Counted from the first letter of the stretch, positions 9,830-18,279 are shown. The stretch is 64,000 nt of DNA from Paenibacillus sp. KS-LC4 (GCF_036894955.1 NZ_CP145905.1:5374001-5438000); one strand, 5' to 3'. Notes: generated by a model not told the origin, from the sequence alone. Numbers and translations: made by a program.

Positions 9830-9855
9830 AAAAAAACACTGGAGCGTCACAATGA

Positions 9856-9884
9856 ATTGTAACCAACGACTGGCTATCGTTCAA
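9856..9884 (-). promoter_or_regulatory. SigA-type promoter of the GH43 gene
   Basis: On the minus strand TTGAAC (9879-9884) and TACAAT (9856-9861) are separated by exactly 17 nt. Predicted start of transcription is near 9849, about 75 nt before the GTG start codon. Confidence 0.7.
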
Positions 9885-9969
9885 TTGAACAATTCGGAGC
9901 AGGCTGAACCGCTGATACTCCCACAAATTGTTCACCTTGGTTTCATTTGTTCACACGATATTAAAATGC

Positions 9970-10016
9970 AAAAAAAGCCCGCAGCTTCGGCTAGGCCGAA
10001 TATCACTGCGAGCTTC
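9970..10016 (-). terminator. Terminator of the sugar operon
   Basis: On the minus strand AGCTCGCAG and CTGCGGGCT pair around an inner TTCGGC/GCCGAA stem and are followed by a run of T. It ends the operon whose last gene stops at 10028. Confidence 0.85.
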
Positions 10017-10027
10017 TAAATATGCTT

Positions 10028-11125
10028 TTACAAATAAATTTCCTTGCCAGTCGCTGCCGATTCATAGATGGCTTCCAAAATTTGCGTCACTACGAAAGCC
10101 TGCTCCGGCTTAACGAGCGGCTCCGTATCATGGATAACCGCCTCCAGCCATTGCCGCGCTTCCTTCGTACCCGGATCATTCGAGCCGGGGCCAAAATACG
10201 CGATGCCGGGACCAGCAGCCGCCTTCGTTTCCATCAGCTTGCCGAACTGAACATTGTTAAAGATCAGCTCTCCAGCATAATCTGCGCCCTGCTTCATCTC
10301 TGCTCCGCCGTTTGTGCCATAGAGTGATGCTTTCGCTTCCTTCACATCCGTCGTATTCAATGCCCATGAGCTTTCAAGGAAAATCGTGGCGCCATTTTCC
10401 ATCTTAATGAGGCCGAATGCGGAATCCTCGACTTCCAGCTCCTCCGGCTTCCACGGACCGAACATATTACCCTCTGGCTTATCCCGCAGCTTGTAGAACA
10501 CCGAGCCGCTAACGGACTTCGGTTTGTAATTGTCCATGAACCATAATGCCAAATCAAGCGCATGCGTGCCAATATCAATCAGGCAGCCGCCGCCCTGCTG
10601 CTCCTTGTCGGCAAATACGCCCCATGTTGGAAGCGCCCGCCTGCGGATCGCATGGGCTTTCGCCATATATACCTCGCCGAGCGCGCCTTCCCGGCAAGCT
10701 TGATACAGGGTTTGGGAATCGTCATTCCAACGGTTTTGGTAGCCGATTGTCAGCTTTCTGCCAGTCCGCTCTGCGGCATCCAGCATTTTACGCGCTTCTG
10801 CCGAATTAATTGCCATCGGCTTCTCACACATCACATGCTTGCCTGCCTCCAGCGCATCTACGGTAATAAATGAATGCTGCAGGTTTGGCGTCAGCACATG
10901 GATAATATCAATCGAGCTATCTTCTAGCATCTGCTTATAGTCGGTATACGTCTTGGCATCCTCTGTACCGAACTGCTGCGCCGCTTTCTCTGCCTGCTCC
11001 GGGAGGATATCGCAGAACGCAACCATTTCTACCAAATCGCTATTATTTTTAAGTGACGGCATATGCTTCTGAAAGGCGATGCCTCCACAGCCTATAATGC
11101 CTGCTTTCAATTTCCCCAAAGTCAT
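10028..11125 (-). CDS. Gfo/Idh/MocA family oxidoreductase
   Basis: A 365-residue NAD(P)-dependent sugar or polyol dehydrogenase. The N-terminal Rossmann fold has AGIIGCGGIA, and the family motif EKP appears in VMCEKPMA near residue 95. The C-terminal alpha/beta domain contains GGGCLIDIGTHALDLALWF, carrying the conserved substrate-site Asp and His. I chose the ATG at 11123-11125 (AGGAGG only 3 nt upstream); a TTG six bases further in would have ideal spacing. A longer reading frame to 11200 runs through a palindromic element and is rejected. It is the last gene of the operon and probably oxidises or epimerises a sugar supplied by the transporter, together with the isomerase at 11234. Confidence 0.9.
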   Translation of the reverse strand: MTLGKLKAGIIGCGGIAFQKHMPSLKNNSDLVEMVAFCDILPEQAEKAAQQFGTEDAKTYTDYKQMLEDSSIDIIHVLTPNLQHSFITVDALEAGKHVMCEKPMAINSAEARKMLDAAERTGRKLTIGYQNRWNDDSQTLYQACREGALGEVYMAKAHAIRRRALPTWGVFADKEQQGGGCLIDIGTHALDLALWFMDNYKPKSVSGSVFYKLRDKPEGNMFGPWKPEELEVEDSAFGLIKMENGATIFLESSWALNTTDVKEAKASLYGTNGGAEMKQGADYAGELIFNNVQFGKLMETKAAAGPGIAYFGPGSNDPGTKEARQWLEAVIHDTEPLVKPEQAFVVTQILEAIYESAATGKEIYL

Positions 11126-11137
11126 TAGCCTCCTAAG

Positions 11138-11184
11138 GTGAAACGGCCGCAAGCCCTCCATTGGCGGCAAAGCAACCGTTTCAC
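11138..11184. repeat. Dispersed palindromic element, copy B
   Basis: GTGAAACGG at 11138-11146 and CCGTTTCAC at 11176-11184 form a perfect 9-bp inverted repeat around AAGCCCTCC and GGCGGCAAAG. It is the same element as at 57936 and 37890 and lies inside the operon between the isomerase and dehydrogenase genes, so it would be transcribed. Confidence 0.7.
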
Positions 11185-11233
11185 GATGAAATATAAGCAT
11201 AGTTATAAATGTGAGCCTATAAAATATTATTTT

Positions 11234-12103
11234 TTAAATGAATGTGCGCAAATAGGCTAGATCGTTACGGACGCTGGCAAGCTTATCCGCTGATTTTCCT
11301 TCATTTTCAACCAACGCATATTTCACATGTCCGAGCTCCTTGATCTTTCCATACACAGAGGCAAAATCGAAGGCGCCTGTACCGAGATCCACAAAGTCCG
11401 AAGGCACGATATATTTACGGTATACATCCATTAGCCCAAGCCCTTCATCGCCGTTCGCACGCATTGACTCGAATAAATTAAGCGGGCCAGACAGCTGCTT
11501 GCTGTAATCCTTCTGATGAACCATATCACAGCGGTCCCCAACACGCTCCATTACGGCAATCGGATCAACCCCTGCCCGCATCACCCATACGAGATCCAGC
11601 TCAAATTTTAAATGCTTGGGATCGGTATGAGCGGCGAGGATATCAAATAATGTTGTATCGCCATCCGACTTGAATTCATGAGCATGATTATGGAGATAAA
11701 GCTGGAAGCCGCGCTGCGCAAGCTTGCCGCCAAGCTGCGTAAGCTGCTCAGCGAGACGCAGCGTGCTGTCACGGTCATCCATCCACACGGATGGAAGCAC
11801 CAGTGACATGCAGCCTAGCTGCTCGTAATAATCCATCAGCTCATCCCAGCGATGAGCCAGCAAATCCTCGCCCGGCATCGGCCCTTCATGGGCTGCGATA
11901 GCCTTAAGGCCGGAAGCCGCCAGCTCGGCGGCAACCTCCTTGGCCGGAAATTCATCGCTGAACCGCGACATTTTCACCATATTGAAGCCTAGCATTTCTA
12001 GATGGGTATAGCCTGCTTCCGCAAGCTGGCGCAAGGTGCCGAAATAATCTTGAGCTAGCTGCTCATGGACGGAATATATGTTAATGCCTGCTTGAATACT
12101 CAT
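11234..12103 (-). CDS. Sugar phosphate isomerase/epimerase (TIM barrel)
   Basis: A 289-residue member of the xylose-isomerase-like TIM-barrel family (AP_endonuc_2 fold). Visible family features are the beta-strand starts GINIYSVHEQL, HLEMLGF and LYLHNHAHEF, and the metal-ligand segments KFELDLVWVMRAG and MVHQKDY. Such proteins act with Gfo/Idh dehydrogenases in catabolism of inositol, keto-sugars or modified sugars. AAGGAG lies about 12 nt before the ATG. It sits 24 nt after the binding-protein gene and before the dehydrogenase. The substrate is unknown. Confidence 0.88.
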   Translation of the reverse strand: MSIQAGINIYSVHEQLAQDYFGTLRQLAEAGYTHLEMLGFNMVKMSRFSDEFPAKEVAAELAASGLKAIAAHEGPMPGEDLLAHRWDELMDYYEQLGCMSLVLPSVWMDDRDSTLRLAEQLTQLGGKLAQRGFQLYLHNHAHEFKSDGDTTLFDILAAHTDPKHLKFELDLVWVMRAGVDPIAVMERVGDRCDMVHQKDYSKQLSGPLNLFESMRANGDEGLGLMDVYRKYIVPSDFVDLGTGAFDFASVYGKIKELGHVKYALVENEGKSADKLASVRNDLAYLRTFI

Positions 12104-12127
12104 GCCAGACCATCACTCCTTCGAATA

Positions 12128-13663
12128 TTATTTATTGGCTGCAGCCCACTCATCAAGCTGCTTTTGTTTTTCGGCAACGATTTTCTCCATGCCGGCCGAT
12201 TTCAGCTTCGCAATATATTCCGGCAAATATTTATCCGGGTCAAGTGTGCCATTTTCCAAACCAATCTTGAATTGCTCCTTCACATTCTGTACAGCCGCTA
12301 CTTCTGTTTTCACAGGGTCCGCTGTAAAGCTGAAGCCAAGCGCGTTCGATTTAACCGCCGTTTTGTTGAACTCGTCCAGCTTCGTCCACAGATCCGCGCT
12401 GTCCCCTTCCCAAATATAGGAAAGCAATTGATTACCCCACATCCAGCCATGCGTCGGGTTGTAAGTCGAGCTAGAGGAATCTACACCAGCCGGGAATCCA
12501 ACGATATTGCCTTCCTTCACTTCATAGTGCTTGCCTTTAATGCCATAGTCGATCAGGTTAATGAGCTCCGCATCCGAATAAAGCAGGTTCAGGAACATCA
12601 TCGCGCGCTCAGGGTCCTCGGAGTTTCTTGCAATGCCGAACATAATGTTAGCGATTGAAGAAGTCGTCGAAATGGCTGGAGAAATACGTGCCGCAACGAG
12701 CGGCGTACCTGCAAGCAGCGACTCCTTGCTTTCATAGCCAGGCTTCATATGCGCCATGAAGGAAAACGCTTTGTTAGCTTTGATCAACTGCTCGGAAGTC
12801 GTTTGGTTCGTCGAAACATCTTTAGGGATAAAGCCTGCGTTGTACCATTCTCTTGCTTGTTTCACCAAGCTCGCATATTCAGGTGTTTCGTACCAGTTTA
12901 CTACTTTCAGCTCGCCATCAAAGCCGAGCAATACGCCATTCTCGTCGCCAAGCGGGTCGATGACGCTGCCCACTATAGATTGGATAAGCGAGAAGCTTGG
13001 GCCTTCTGGCAGAACCGCCGCCATGCCCGGCTCATTCGTTTTAATCGTTTGGAAAACAGCCGTCAAGTCATCCATTGTCTTGATCGCACTGACATCAATT
13101 TTGTGTTTATCTACAATATCCTGGCGCATCACGAGGCCATAATCTGCTGCCCAGTCACGTACGCTTGGAACAGCGTAAATTTTACCATTTGAGGAGCCAG
13201 CTTTAATGACATCCTCGCCAATAACCTTCTGAATATCTTGACCGTATTTCGACAGCAGATCATCCATCTCTACCAGTTGGCCCTTAGCAGCCTGTGTGCC
13301 AAAATTAAGCCCTGTGCCGGTTACGAGAATATCCAGCGGCTCATTGCCCGCAAGCATCAGGTTCATCTGCTGCTGCCATGCTCCGATATCAATAGGCAGG
13401 AATTTTACGGTTGCATTGATTTTCGCTTTTGTAATTTTGTTGACCTCGGCTTGTACCTCAGCCAAATCCTTCGTATTGCCGATGCTTAAGAAAGCTACCG
13501 TCATTTCATAAGGCTTAAGCTCAGACGCTCCGCCTGTTTCTCCACCTGCACTGTTCGTTGCTCCGGCATTCGATGTTGAACTGCCGCTGTTACCGCCACA
13601 TGCTGCAAGCACCAGCATCACCGTCAGCAGCATCGCCACTATTCCATTTGAACGTTTTCTCAT
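12128..13663 (-). CDS. Sugar ABC transporter binding lipoprotein (LplA/YtcQ-like)
   Basis: A 511-residue extracellular solute-binding protein. The signal peptide ends in the lipobox LAAC with Cys at residue 22, followed by a Gly/Ser/Asn-rich tether, so it is anchored outside the membrane. The long two-lobed fold and the segment NIMFGIARNSEDPERAMMFLNLLY are typical of the LplA/YtcQ class of oligosaccharide-binding proteins. GGAGG is 8 nt before the ATG. It follows the two permease genes and precedes the isomerase. No ATPase is encoded in the operon, as is usual for this class, which shares a housekeeping MsmX-type ATPase. Confidence 0.92.
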   Translation of the reverse strand: MRKRSNGIVAMLLTVMLVLAACGGNSGSSTSNAGATNSAGGETGGASELKPYEMTVAFLSIGNTKDLAEVQAEVNKITKAKINATVKFLPIDIGAWQQQMNLMLAGNEPLDILVTGTGLNFGTQAAKGQLVEMDDLLSKYGQDIQKVIGEDVIKAGSSNGKIYAVPSVRDWAADYGLVMRQDIVDKHKIDVSAIKTMDDLTAVFQTIKTNEPGMAAVLPEGPSFSLIQSIVGSVIDPLGDENGVLLGFDGELKVVNWYETPEYASLVKQAREWYNAGFIPKDVSTNQTTSEQLIKANKAFSFMAHMKPGYESKESLLAGTPLVAARISPAISTTSSIANIMFGIARNSEDPERAMMFLNLLYSDAELINLIDYGIKGKHYEVKEGNIVGFPAGVDSSSSTYNPTHGWMWGNQLLSYIWEGDSADLWTKLDEFNKTAVKSNALGFSFTADPVKTEVAAVQNVKEQFKIGLENGTLDPDKYLPEYIAKLKSAGMEKIVAEKQKQLDEWAAANK

Positions 13664-13691
13664 CTCTGCAACCTCCCTGTATGTTCAAGCT

Positions 13692-13712
13692 TGTATGCTA
13701 ACCGGCCAAAGG
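13692..13712 (-). other. Small hairpin between permease and binding-protein genes
   Basis: CGGCC AAA GGCCG forms a short GC-rich stem in the 76-nt gap inside the operon. There is no T-tract. It could stabilise the binding-protein message, which is usually needed in excess over permeases. Confidence 0.35.
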
Positions 13713-13739
13713 CCGTGTATAGCCGAACGTTTAACCTTA

Positions 13740-14633
13740 TTAACCTTTAACAGCACCAATGACAAGTCCTTTGACAAAATACTTTTGGAAGAATGGATAT
13801 GCGCATAACAGCGGCACTACACCGATAACCGCCATGGCCATTCTTACCGTTTCCAGAGGAATGGATGCACTAGCTACTTCCCCCGCATTCAGCGTCGAGG
13901 CGTTGTTCTGGATAAACTGAGCATTGAGCAAAATCCGATTCAGCAGGTTTTGCAAACTGAATAGCTTGCTGTCATTAATGTAGATGAGCCCGTTAAACCA
14001 GTCGTTCCAGTAGCCAATCGTCTGCATGAGACCAATCGTTGCCAGAATCGGCAGCGACAGCGGCAAAATCATTTTAAAGAAGATTCTAAACTCTCCCGCA
14101 CCGTCAATAGAAGCGGATTCGATAATCGCATGCGGAATCGAATTTTGGAAGAACGTCCGCATAATGAGGACGAAGAAGCCATTCGTCAGCAGGCCTGGAA
14201 TAATAAGCGCCAGCAGCGAGTTTTTCATATCAAATACTTGCGTATAAATGATGTAGGTTGGAACGAGTCCACCGTTGAACAGCATGGTGAAAAAGACGTA
14301 AAAGGCAAGCTGCTTTTTCATTGGCATATCACTGCGCGACATCGGATAAGAGAGCAGCGCCGATATGGACAAGCCGACGAAGGTTCCGATTAGGGTCACG
14401 AGTATGGTAATGCCATAGGCGCGGGTAATATTTTCAGCATCACTCCACAAAAACTTGTAAGCCTCCAGACTCCATTCGCTCGGAAATAAGGAGTAGCCTT
14501 CCTGAACAATGGACGCCTCACTCGTGAAGGAAGTCGTCAGCAGCAGCACGAATGGCATCATGCACATGAGTACAACAGCGATAAAGAATACATGAACCGC
14601 AGCTTGAAATATTTTATCCTTCGTATTTACCAT
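13740..14633 (-). CDS. Carbohydrate ABC permease (LplC/YtcP-like)
   Basis: A 297-residue inner-membrane permease with six predicted membrane segments. The cytoplasmic EAA loop reads ESASIDGAGEFRIFFKMILPLSLP, the contact site for the ATPase. The N-terminal segment with LTTSFTSEASI and the C-terminal FFQKYFVKGLVIGAVKG are characteristic of the YtcP/LplC branch. It pairs with the permease at 14646, starting 12 nt after that gene ends, and transports the ligand of the lipoprotein at 12128. Confidence 0.93.
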   Translation of the reverse strand: MVNTKDKIFQAAVHVFFIAVVLMCMMPFVLLLTTSFTSEASIVQEGYSLFPSEWSLEAYKFLWSDAENITRAYGITILVTLIGTFVGLSISALLSYPMSRSDMPMKKQLAFYVFFTMLFNGGLVPTYIIYTQVFDMKNSLLALIIPGLLTNGFFVLIMRTFFQNSIPHAIIESASIDGAGEFRIFFKMILPLSLPILATIGLMQTIGYWNDWFNGLIYINDSKLFSLQNLLNRILLNAQFIQNNASTLNAGEVASASIPLETVRMAMAVIGVVPLLCAYPFFQKYFVKGLVIGAVKG

Positions 14634-14645
14634 GACCCTAACCTC

Positions 14646-15629
14646 CTAGAACAGCGCATTGTCGCGGTTTCGTTTACTTACAATGTAGTTAGACAGTATT
14701 ACGAGTACAAAGCCAACAACGGATTGATACAAGCCGGCAGCAGAGGACATTCCGATATCCCCGAGATTAATAAGTGCCCGGTAAACATACGTATCTACGA
14801 CGTTCGTCGTTGAGAGCAGCTCGCCCGTATTCAGCGGTACTTGATAGAATAGACCAAAATCCGAGTAGAAAATACGTCCAATTTGCAGCAATGTCATGAT
14901 TGTAATAACGGGAGCGATAAGCGGAATCGTAATTTGTGTAATTTGCCGCCATTTACCAGCTCCGTCAATGGTAGCGGCTTCATAATATTCCGGATCAATG
15001 CCGATGATTGCTGCCAGATAGATAATGCAGAGGTAGCCGACATTTTTCCATATGTTAACGATGACTAGAATGAAGGGCCAATATTTAGGCTCGCTATACC
15101 AGGAAATCGGGTCAATTCCAAAGAACGGAAGAATCTGCTTATTGATGAAGCCAGTCTCGCCACTCAGCATAGCCAGTACTAAATAACCGACGATAACCAT
15201 GGAGATCAGATAAGGAATGAGTACAATGCTTTGATAAAAGCGGGCAGCCACTTTTTTCTTAACCTCATTGAGCAGTATTGCAATGCCTACCGCTATAACT
15301 AAATTTAAGATGATAAAGGCTATGTTGTACAACAGCGTATTGCGGGTGATGATCCAAGCATCTTCGGTTTTGAATAAGTATTCAAAGTTTTTAAGACCGA
15401 TCCAATCACTGGCGAGAATGCCTTTGGCAAAGTTAACGTCCTTGAAGGCGATAATCAAACCCAGCATCGGCAAATAGTTGTTGATGAACAAATAGATGAC
15501 TCCGGGAATAATCATAATGAATAATGGTGCGTAACGCTTCAGCTTTTTCAACACGGGATTTTTCGCCCGTCTTACTTCCGTCTGCTGCTCCGCTGGTTTT
15601 GCTGTCACTGTGCTTGCCGTCGTCGCCAT
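14646..15629 (-). CDS. Carbohydrate ABC permease (LplB/YteP-like)
   Basis: A 327-residue permease and first gene of the operon. After a short Lys/Arg-rich cytoplasmic tail come six membrane segments. The EAA loop reads EAATIDGAGKWRQITQITIPLIAP. The C-terminus NYIVSKRNRDNALF is typical of the LplB/YteP group. GAAGGGGGA lies upstream of the ATG. The substrate is probably an oligosaccharide released by secreted enzymes such as the neighbouring GH43, by association only. Confidence 0.93.
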   Translation of the reverse strand: MATTASTVTAKPAEQQTEVRRAKNPVLKKLKRYAPLFIMIIPGVIYLFINNYLPMLGLIIAFKDVNFAKGILASDWIGLKNFEYLFKTEDAWIITRNTLLYNIAFIILNLVIAVGIAILLNEVKKKVAARFYQSIVLIPYLISMVIVGYLVLAMLSGETGFINKQILPFFGIDPISWYSEPKYWPFILVIVNIWKNVGYLCIIYLAAIIGIDPEYYEAATIDGAGKWRQITQITIPLIAPVITIMTLLQIGRIFYSDFGLFYQVPLNTGELLSTTNVVDTYVYRALINLGDIGMSSAAGLYQSVVGFVLVILSNYIVSKRNRDNALF

Positions 15630-15770
15630 CGCGGTTCCCCCTTCACTTCTTGTATCCTTATCTTAGTTTTTTGCGGGCAAGCACACTACGACTAAACCGA
15701 CTTCTTCGTTGTCATCTTCCGACATCTTGAAGAGGGGGACGAATAATAAGCACGAGACTGGCTCCAATAT

Positions 15771-15827
15771 AAAAAAAACCAGCCTCATTCCTGAACTGGA
15801 AAATACGTTCAAGAATGAAGCTGGTTT
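15771..15827 (-). terminator. Terminator of the phosphotransferase gene
   Basis: On the minus strand AAACCAGC...GCTGGTTT forms the base of a long, slightly imperfect stem (arms CATTC/GAATG and TGAAC/GTTCA), followed by eight T. Confidence 0.85.
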
Positions 15828-15885
15828 ATTGACATAACGCTAGCTTGATCTTGTTAGCTTGACCTTGCTAGCATACTCTTTAATG

Positions 15886-16686
15886 CTATAACCAATCATC
15901 GAAATGATTGGTTACAAATTGAATCTCGCTCTCATAGTGGGCCAAGTGACCTTCATCAACCATTTTCTTAAAGGCAAGATTTCCCTCGGCAGCACCCTTT
16001 CTTAATGTATCGCACATTGTCTCCAATCGTTGAATAATCCATTTGCAAAGCTCATTAGGGATGGGCGTTCCATACGAATCAAAAAACAACTGAATTCGCC
16101 GACGGCGCTCAGCCGAATGTAAATTCGATTGATACTCTACCGTCTTTCCCGAGGCATGGTCTGGTGCAAAGCTTGCAAGCGGAACGGTTGTGTAAAGAGA
16201 ATACGCAATGTCCCACATGCGCGGACCGGGACCTGCCATGTCAAAATCAATCAGAGCCACAGGAGTCCCCTCCTGAAAGACCACATTGTAAAGCGCTGCG
16301 TCATTATGACAGATCACTTCGTGCTCACGCTCATCCATATAACTAAGCTGCCAGCTGCTCTTTGTTATAAGCTTGGAACCCGCAGTCGCATCATGGAAAC
16401 GCCGTAAAAGACTCGCTAGACCCACAAGCGTATCATCCGACCACATGTAAGGTTCAAGTTCAGGGTAATCGTTACCTGGTGATACACCTGAAATGAATGT
16501 TAATCTTTCACGATCAAATTCGTCGATTCCGAGAAATCTTGGCGCCCCCTCAAAGCCTAACTTCTCTAAATGCTCTAGCAGTTCATGAACACGAGGACTC
16601 CAATAACCAGTAGGTCGGAGAACCATGTTTTCCTTTCGAATAATACGATTAACATTCCCGCCCTTTAATACTTCTTCCTCAGTCAC
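15886..16686 (-). CDS. APH/choline-kinase-like phosphotransferase
   Basis: A 266-residue kinase-fold protein of the phosphotransferase (APH) family, which phosphorylates small molecules such as aminoglycosides, choline or homoserine. The catalytic-loop motif is HNDAALYN (H-x-D-x4-N) near residue 153, and the metal-binding motif is LIDFDMAGPGPRMWDIAY. I chose the GTG at 16684-16686 because GGAGGAGGGGG lies 5 nt upstream; an upstream TTG at 16755 would begin inside sequence homologous to the GNAT gene at 17099. It is the last gene on this strand in the peptide/GNAT locus. Whether it acts on those peptides is unknown; a detoxifying or unrelated kinase is equally possible. Confidence 0.8.
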   Translation of the reverse strand: MTEEEVLKGGNVNRIIRKENMVLRPTGYWSPRVHELLEHLEKLGFEGAPRFLGIDEFDRERLTFISGVSPGNDYPELEPYMWSDDTLVGLASLLRRFHDATAGSKLITKSSWQLSYMDEREHEVICHNDAALYNVVFQEGTPVALIDFDMAGPGPRMWDIAYSLYTTVPLASFAPDHASGKTVEYQSNLHSAERRRRIQLFFDSYGTPIPNELCKWIIQRLETMCDTLRKGAAEGNLAFKKMVDEGHLAHYESEIQFVTNHFDDWL

Positions 16687-16857
16687 GATGACCCCCTCCT
16701 CCAGATCATTAGTTATTTGGAAAAAACAAATATTCCCCATGAAGCTCAGCTCCAAGGGGAATATTGGGTGAATTCAGTTCATCATGAAGCCAGATATAAA
16801 TCGAAAATTCAATTTCTAGCCTTCTCAAGCCTCTTTAGTCAAACAGGATGACAACCT
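16687..16857 (-). pseudogene. Remnant of a third GNAT-like gene
   Basis: Directly after the 36-residue peptide gene, the minus strand encodes pieces alignable to the N-terminus of the GNAT-like protein at 17099: HDELNSPNIP versus HHAELNLPYAFP, then, after a one-base frame change, LELSFMGN versus MKLSFMGG. The remainder of the gene is absent and is replaced by the leader and start of the phosphotransferase. This implies an ancestral peptide-GNAT-peptide-GNAT array. Confidence 0.55.
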
Positions 16858-16968
16858 TTACGCTTTTACTCCTTGTACTCTCAAGGCTTCATTTGTTTGA
16901 ACGATTTTGCCGAAACCGCTGCCTTTTTTGTTCGTATCCTTGTTGCCAAATCCGATTGGTGGAATCAT
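16858..16968 (-). CDS. Small peptide A, 36 aa (putative precursor)
   Basis: ATG at 16966-16968 is preceded by AAAGGAGGTGA 5-6 nt upstream, an almost perfect anti-Shine-Dalgarno match, and the frame closes at TAA 16858-16860. The peptide begins MIPPIGFGNKD, continues with a KKGSGFGKIV block and ends NEALRVQGVKA. Peptide B at 17614 is the same through residue 23 apart from one Asn/Ser change and shares NEALR, while the last residues diverge. There is no Cys and no hydrophobic signal sequence. Conservation between paralogues, the strong RBS and coupling to GNAT genes show it is translated. The Gly/Phe/Pro-rich composition suggests a modified or signalling peptide; I do not recognise the family. 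Confidence 0.8.
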   Translation of the reverse strand: MIPPIGFGNKDTNKKGSGFGKIVQTNEALRVQGVKA

Positions 16969-17098
16969 TTGCTCACCTCCTTTGCAGGGCAATGCGTATA
17001 CAGGCACTTAATAATCCGAAGCTTGCTACTTGAAATACTAGCTGGTTGGGAAAGTTATAAATACGGATAACCATTATTTCTAAAGGTTAGGTGCGCGC

Positions 17099-17614
17099 CT
17101 AAGCTGCTAGTTTCTGAACGTAGCCTTCAAGCTCGCTATAGGGGATTTTGTAAAGAGTGAGCTGATTCACAGATGACCTCGATGCGCCTGGCAGCCGTGT
17201 AAATTTGGACAGCAGCCTATCAAGCTGACAATCATCCGCCCTTACCCAGAACTGCACCTGCTGAACGCCGGGGCTTGTTTTCTTCATCAATTCAATGAGC
17301 GCATTCAAGCCGTTTGCAAACAGCCTGGTACTACGATATTCCTTACGGATAAAAGCAATCTCGATCTGGCAAATATGCTGATCCTCGTAATCATGCTCGC
17401 CCGTCCCGCAGACGAAGCCCGCGGCTCCAACGATTTCGTAAGGCTCCTCACTAAAAAGCAGCAGGCCTTTGCCCAAAATAAGCGGCCCTCCCATAAAGCT
17501 TAGCTTCATCGGGAAGGCATACGGCAAATTCAGTTCAGCATGATGCTGAATCAGAAATGCAGCATACGCTTCTTCATCCATTTCAAGCGCACAGGGGCGA
17601 AAAATAAACGGCAT
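17099..17614 (-). CDS. GNAT-like protein A (171 aa)
   Basis: A 171-residue protein with GNAT-type pattern: a beta-strand AAGFVCGTGEHDYED, then QIEIAFIRKEYRSTRLFANGLNALIELMKK, corresponding to the strand-4/helix-3 acetyl-CoA region (V-x-x-x-x-R/Q-x-x-R/G-x-G/A is only partly kept, here RKEYRSTRLF). It shares CGT, the R-x-TRLFA-GL block and overall length with the protein at 17761, so they are paralogues. Its ATG overlaps the stop of peptide B (TAATG), meaning translational coupling. Likely role: modifying, sensing or binding the small peptide; acyl transfer is inferred from the fold only. Confidence 0.75.
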   Translation of the reverse strand: MPFIFRPCALEMDEEAYAAFLIQHHAELNLPYAFPMKLSFMGGPLILGKGLLLFSEEPYEIVGAAGFVCGTGEHDYEDQHICQIEIAFIRKEYRSTRLFANGLNALIELMKKTSPGVQQVQFWVRADDCQLDRLLSKFTRLPGASRSSVNQLTLYKIPYSELEGYVQKLAA

Positions 17615-17718
17615 TAGTTCGCTTGGGCTCTCAATGCTTCATTAACCTTAACAATTTTGCCAAAGCCGCTGCCTTTTTTGCTCGTATCCTTGTTGCCAAA
17701 TCCGATTGGTGGAATCAT
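17614..17718 (-). CDS. Small peptide B, 34 aa (putative precursor)
   Basis: ATG at 17716-17718 with GGAGG 7 nt upstream; TAA at 17614-17616. It starts MIPPIGFGNKDTSKKGSGFG, has a central KIVKVNEALR and ends AQAN. It is homologous to peptide A at 16858; the first 20 residues differ by one substitution (S/N at 13). The stop codon shares one base with the start of GNAT A, so the two are co-translated. The gap to the preceding GNAT B is 42 nt. There is no Cys, secretion signal or double-glycine site, so export by the upstream ABC protein would need another recognition mode. The family is unknown to me. Confidence 0.82.
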   Translation of the reverse strand: MIPPIGFGNKDTSKKGSGFGKIVKVNEALRAQAN

Positions 17719-17760
17719 TAGTCCGCCTCCATTCTTAGAACATTTTTCCTACAAAAATGA

Positions 17761-18279
17761 TTATACTGGATTGGTTTTTCTTAGCATAGTACCAATTTTT
17801 CTAATATCGCCGCCAAAAACGGTCTCTTCTCCAAGCGCTCCCTCGCGCTTATATTTTTCCTCTATAAATTTGCCATACATCCGGCAAAGCTGTTTATTTT
17901 CCGATAAGGCTGCAAGACGCAGCTCCTTGACCTCTGGGTGGCTCGCCATCACATGATGGACTAGAAAGCCCAACCCTTCTGCAAACAAGCGGGTTCCCCG
18001 ATGTATATGCTCCACAATGACCATATCAACAAAAGCAATTTCCTTATCCTGAAAATCCTGCTCCGGCGTCCCACAATAATAAGCCGTAATAGCGATAACC
18101 TGATGCTGCTCATTCAGCGCCACCACAAGCTGGCCCTCCGTTAAATAAGAATACAGCAGCGTCAACGTATCCATTGTCGTATAGGCGGGATGCAAATCGC
18201 GCCTATGCTTCAATAGAAACAAGCTGGCTTTTGCATATTCCTCATCATTTTCACACCGTTTAAAATAGGCCTTTGCCAA
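17761..18279 (-). CDS. GNAT-like protein B (172 aa)
   Basis: A 172-residue paralogue of the protein at 17099: FKRCENDEEYAKASLFLLKHRRDLHP aligns with FRPCALEMDEEAYAAFLIQHHAELNL, both have a CGT motif at about residue 90, and GTRLFAEGLGFLV aligns with STRLFANGLNALI. The start is TTG at 18277-18279 with GAGAGGGGA 6-7 nt upstream. It follows the ABC exporter by 25 nt and precedes peptide B by 42 nt, so the genes form one transcription unit. The GNAT fold is inferred from pattern, and acetyl-CoA binding is unproven. Confidence 0.75.
   Translation of the reverse strand: MAKAYFKRCENDEEYAKASLFLLKHRRDLHPAYTTMDTLTLLYSYLTEGQLVVALNEQHQVIAITAYYCGTPEQDFQDKEIAFVDMVIVEHIHRGTRLFAEGLGFLVHHVMASHPEVKELRLAALSENKQLCRMYGKFIEEKYKREGALGEETVFGGDIRKIGTMLRKTNPV

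Noticed and set aside
11126..11200. N-terminal extension of the Gfo/Idh protein
   Set aside because: The added residues translate the dispersed palindromic element, and the Rossmann fold starts right after the downstream ATG with its own RBS.
12062..12658. 197-residue plus-strand frame opposite the binding protein
   Set aside because: Shadow frame antisense to the solute-binding lipoprotein; no RBS or family features.
16969..17098. Possible further small peptide upstream of peptide A
   Set aside because: An ATG-initiated frame runs through the gap but has no RBS and no similarity to the two MIPPIGFGNKD peptides.
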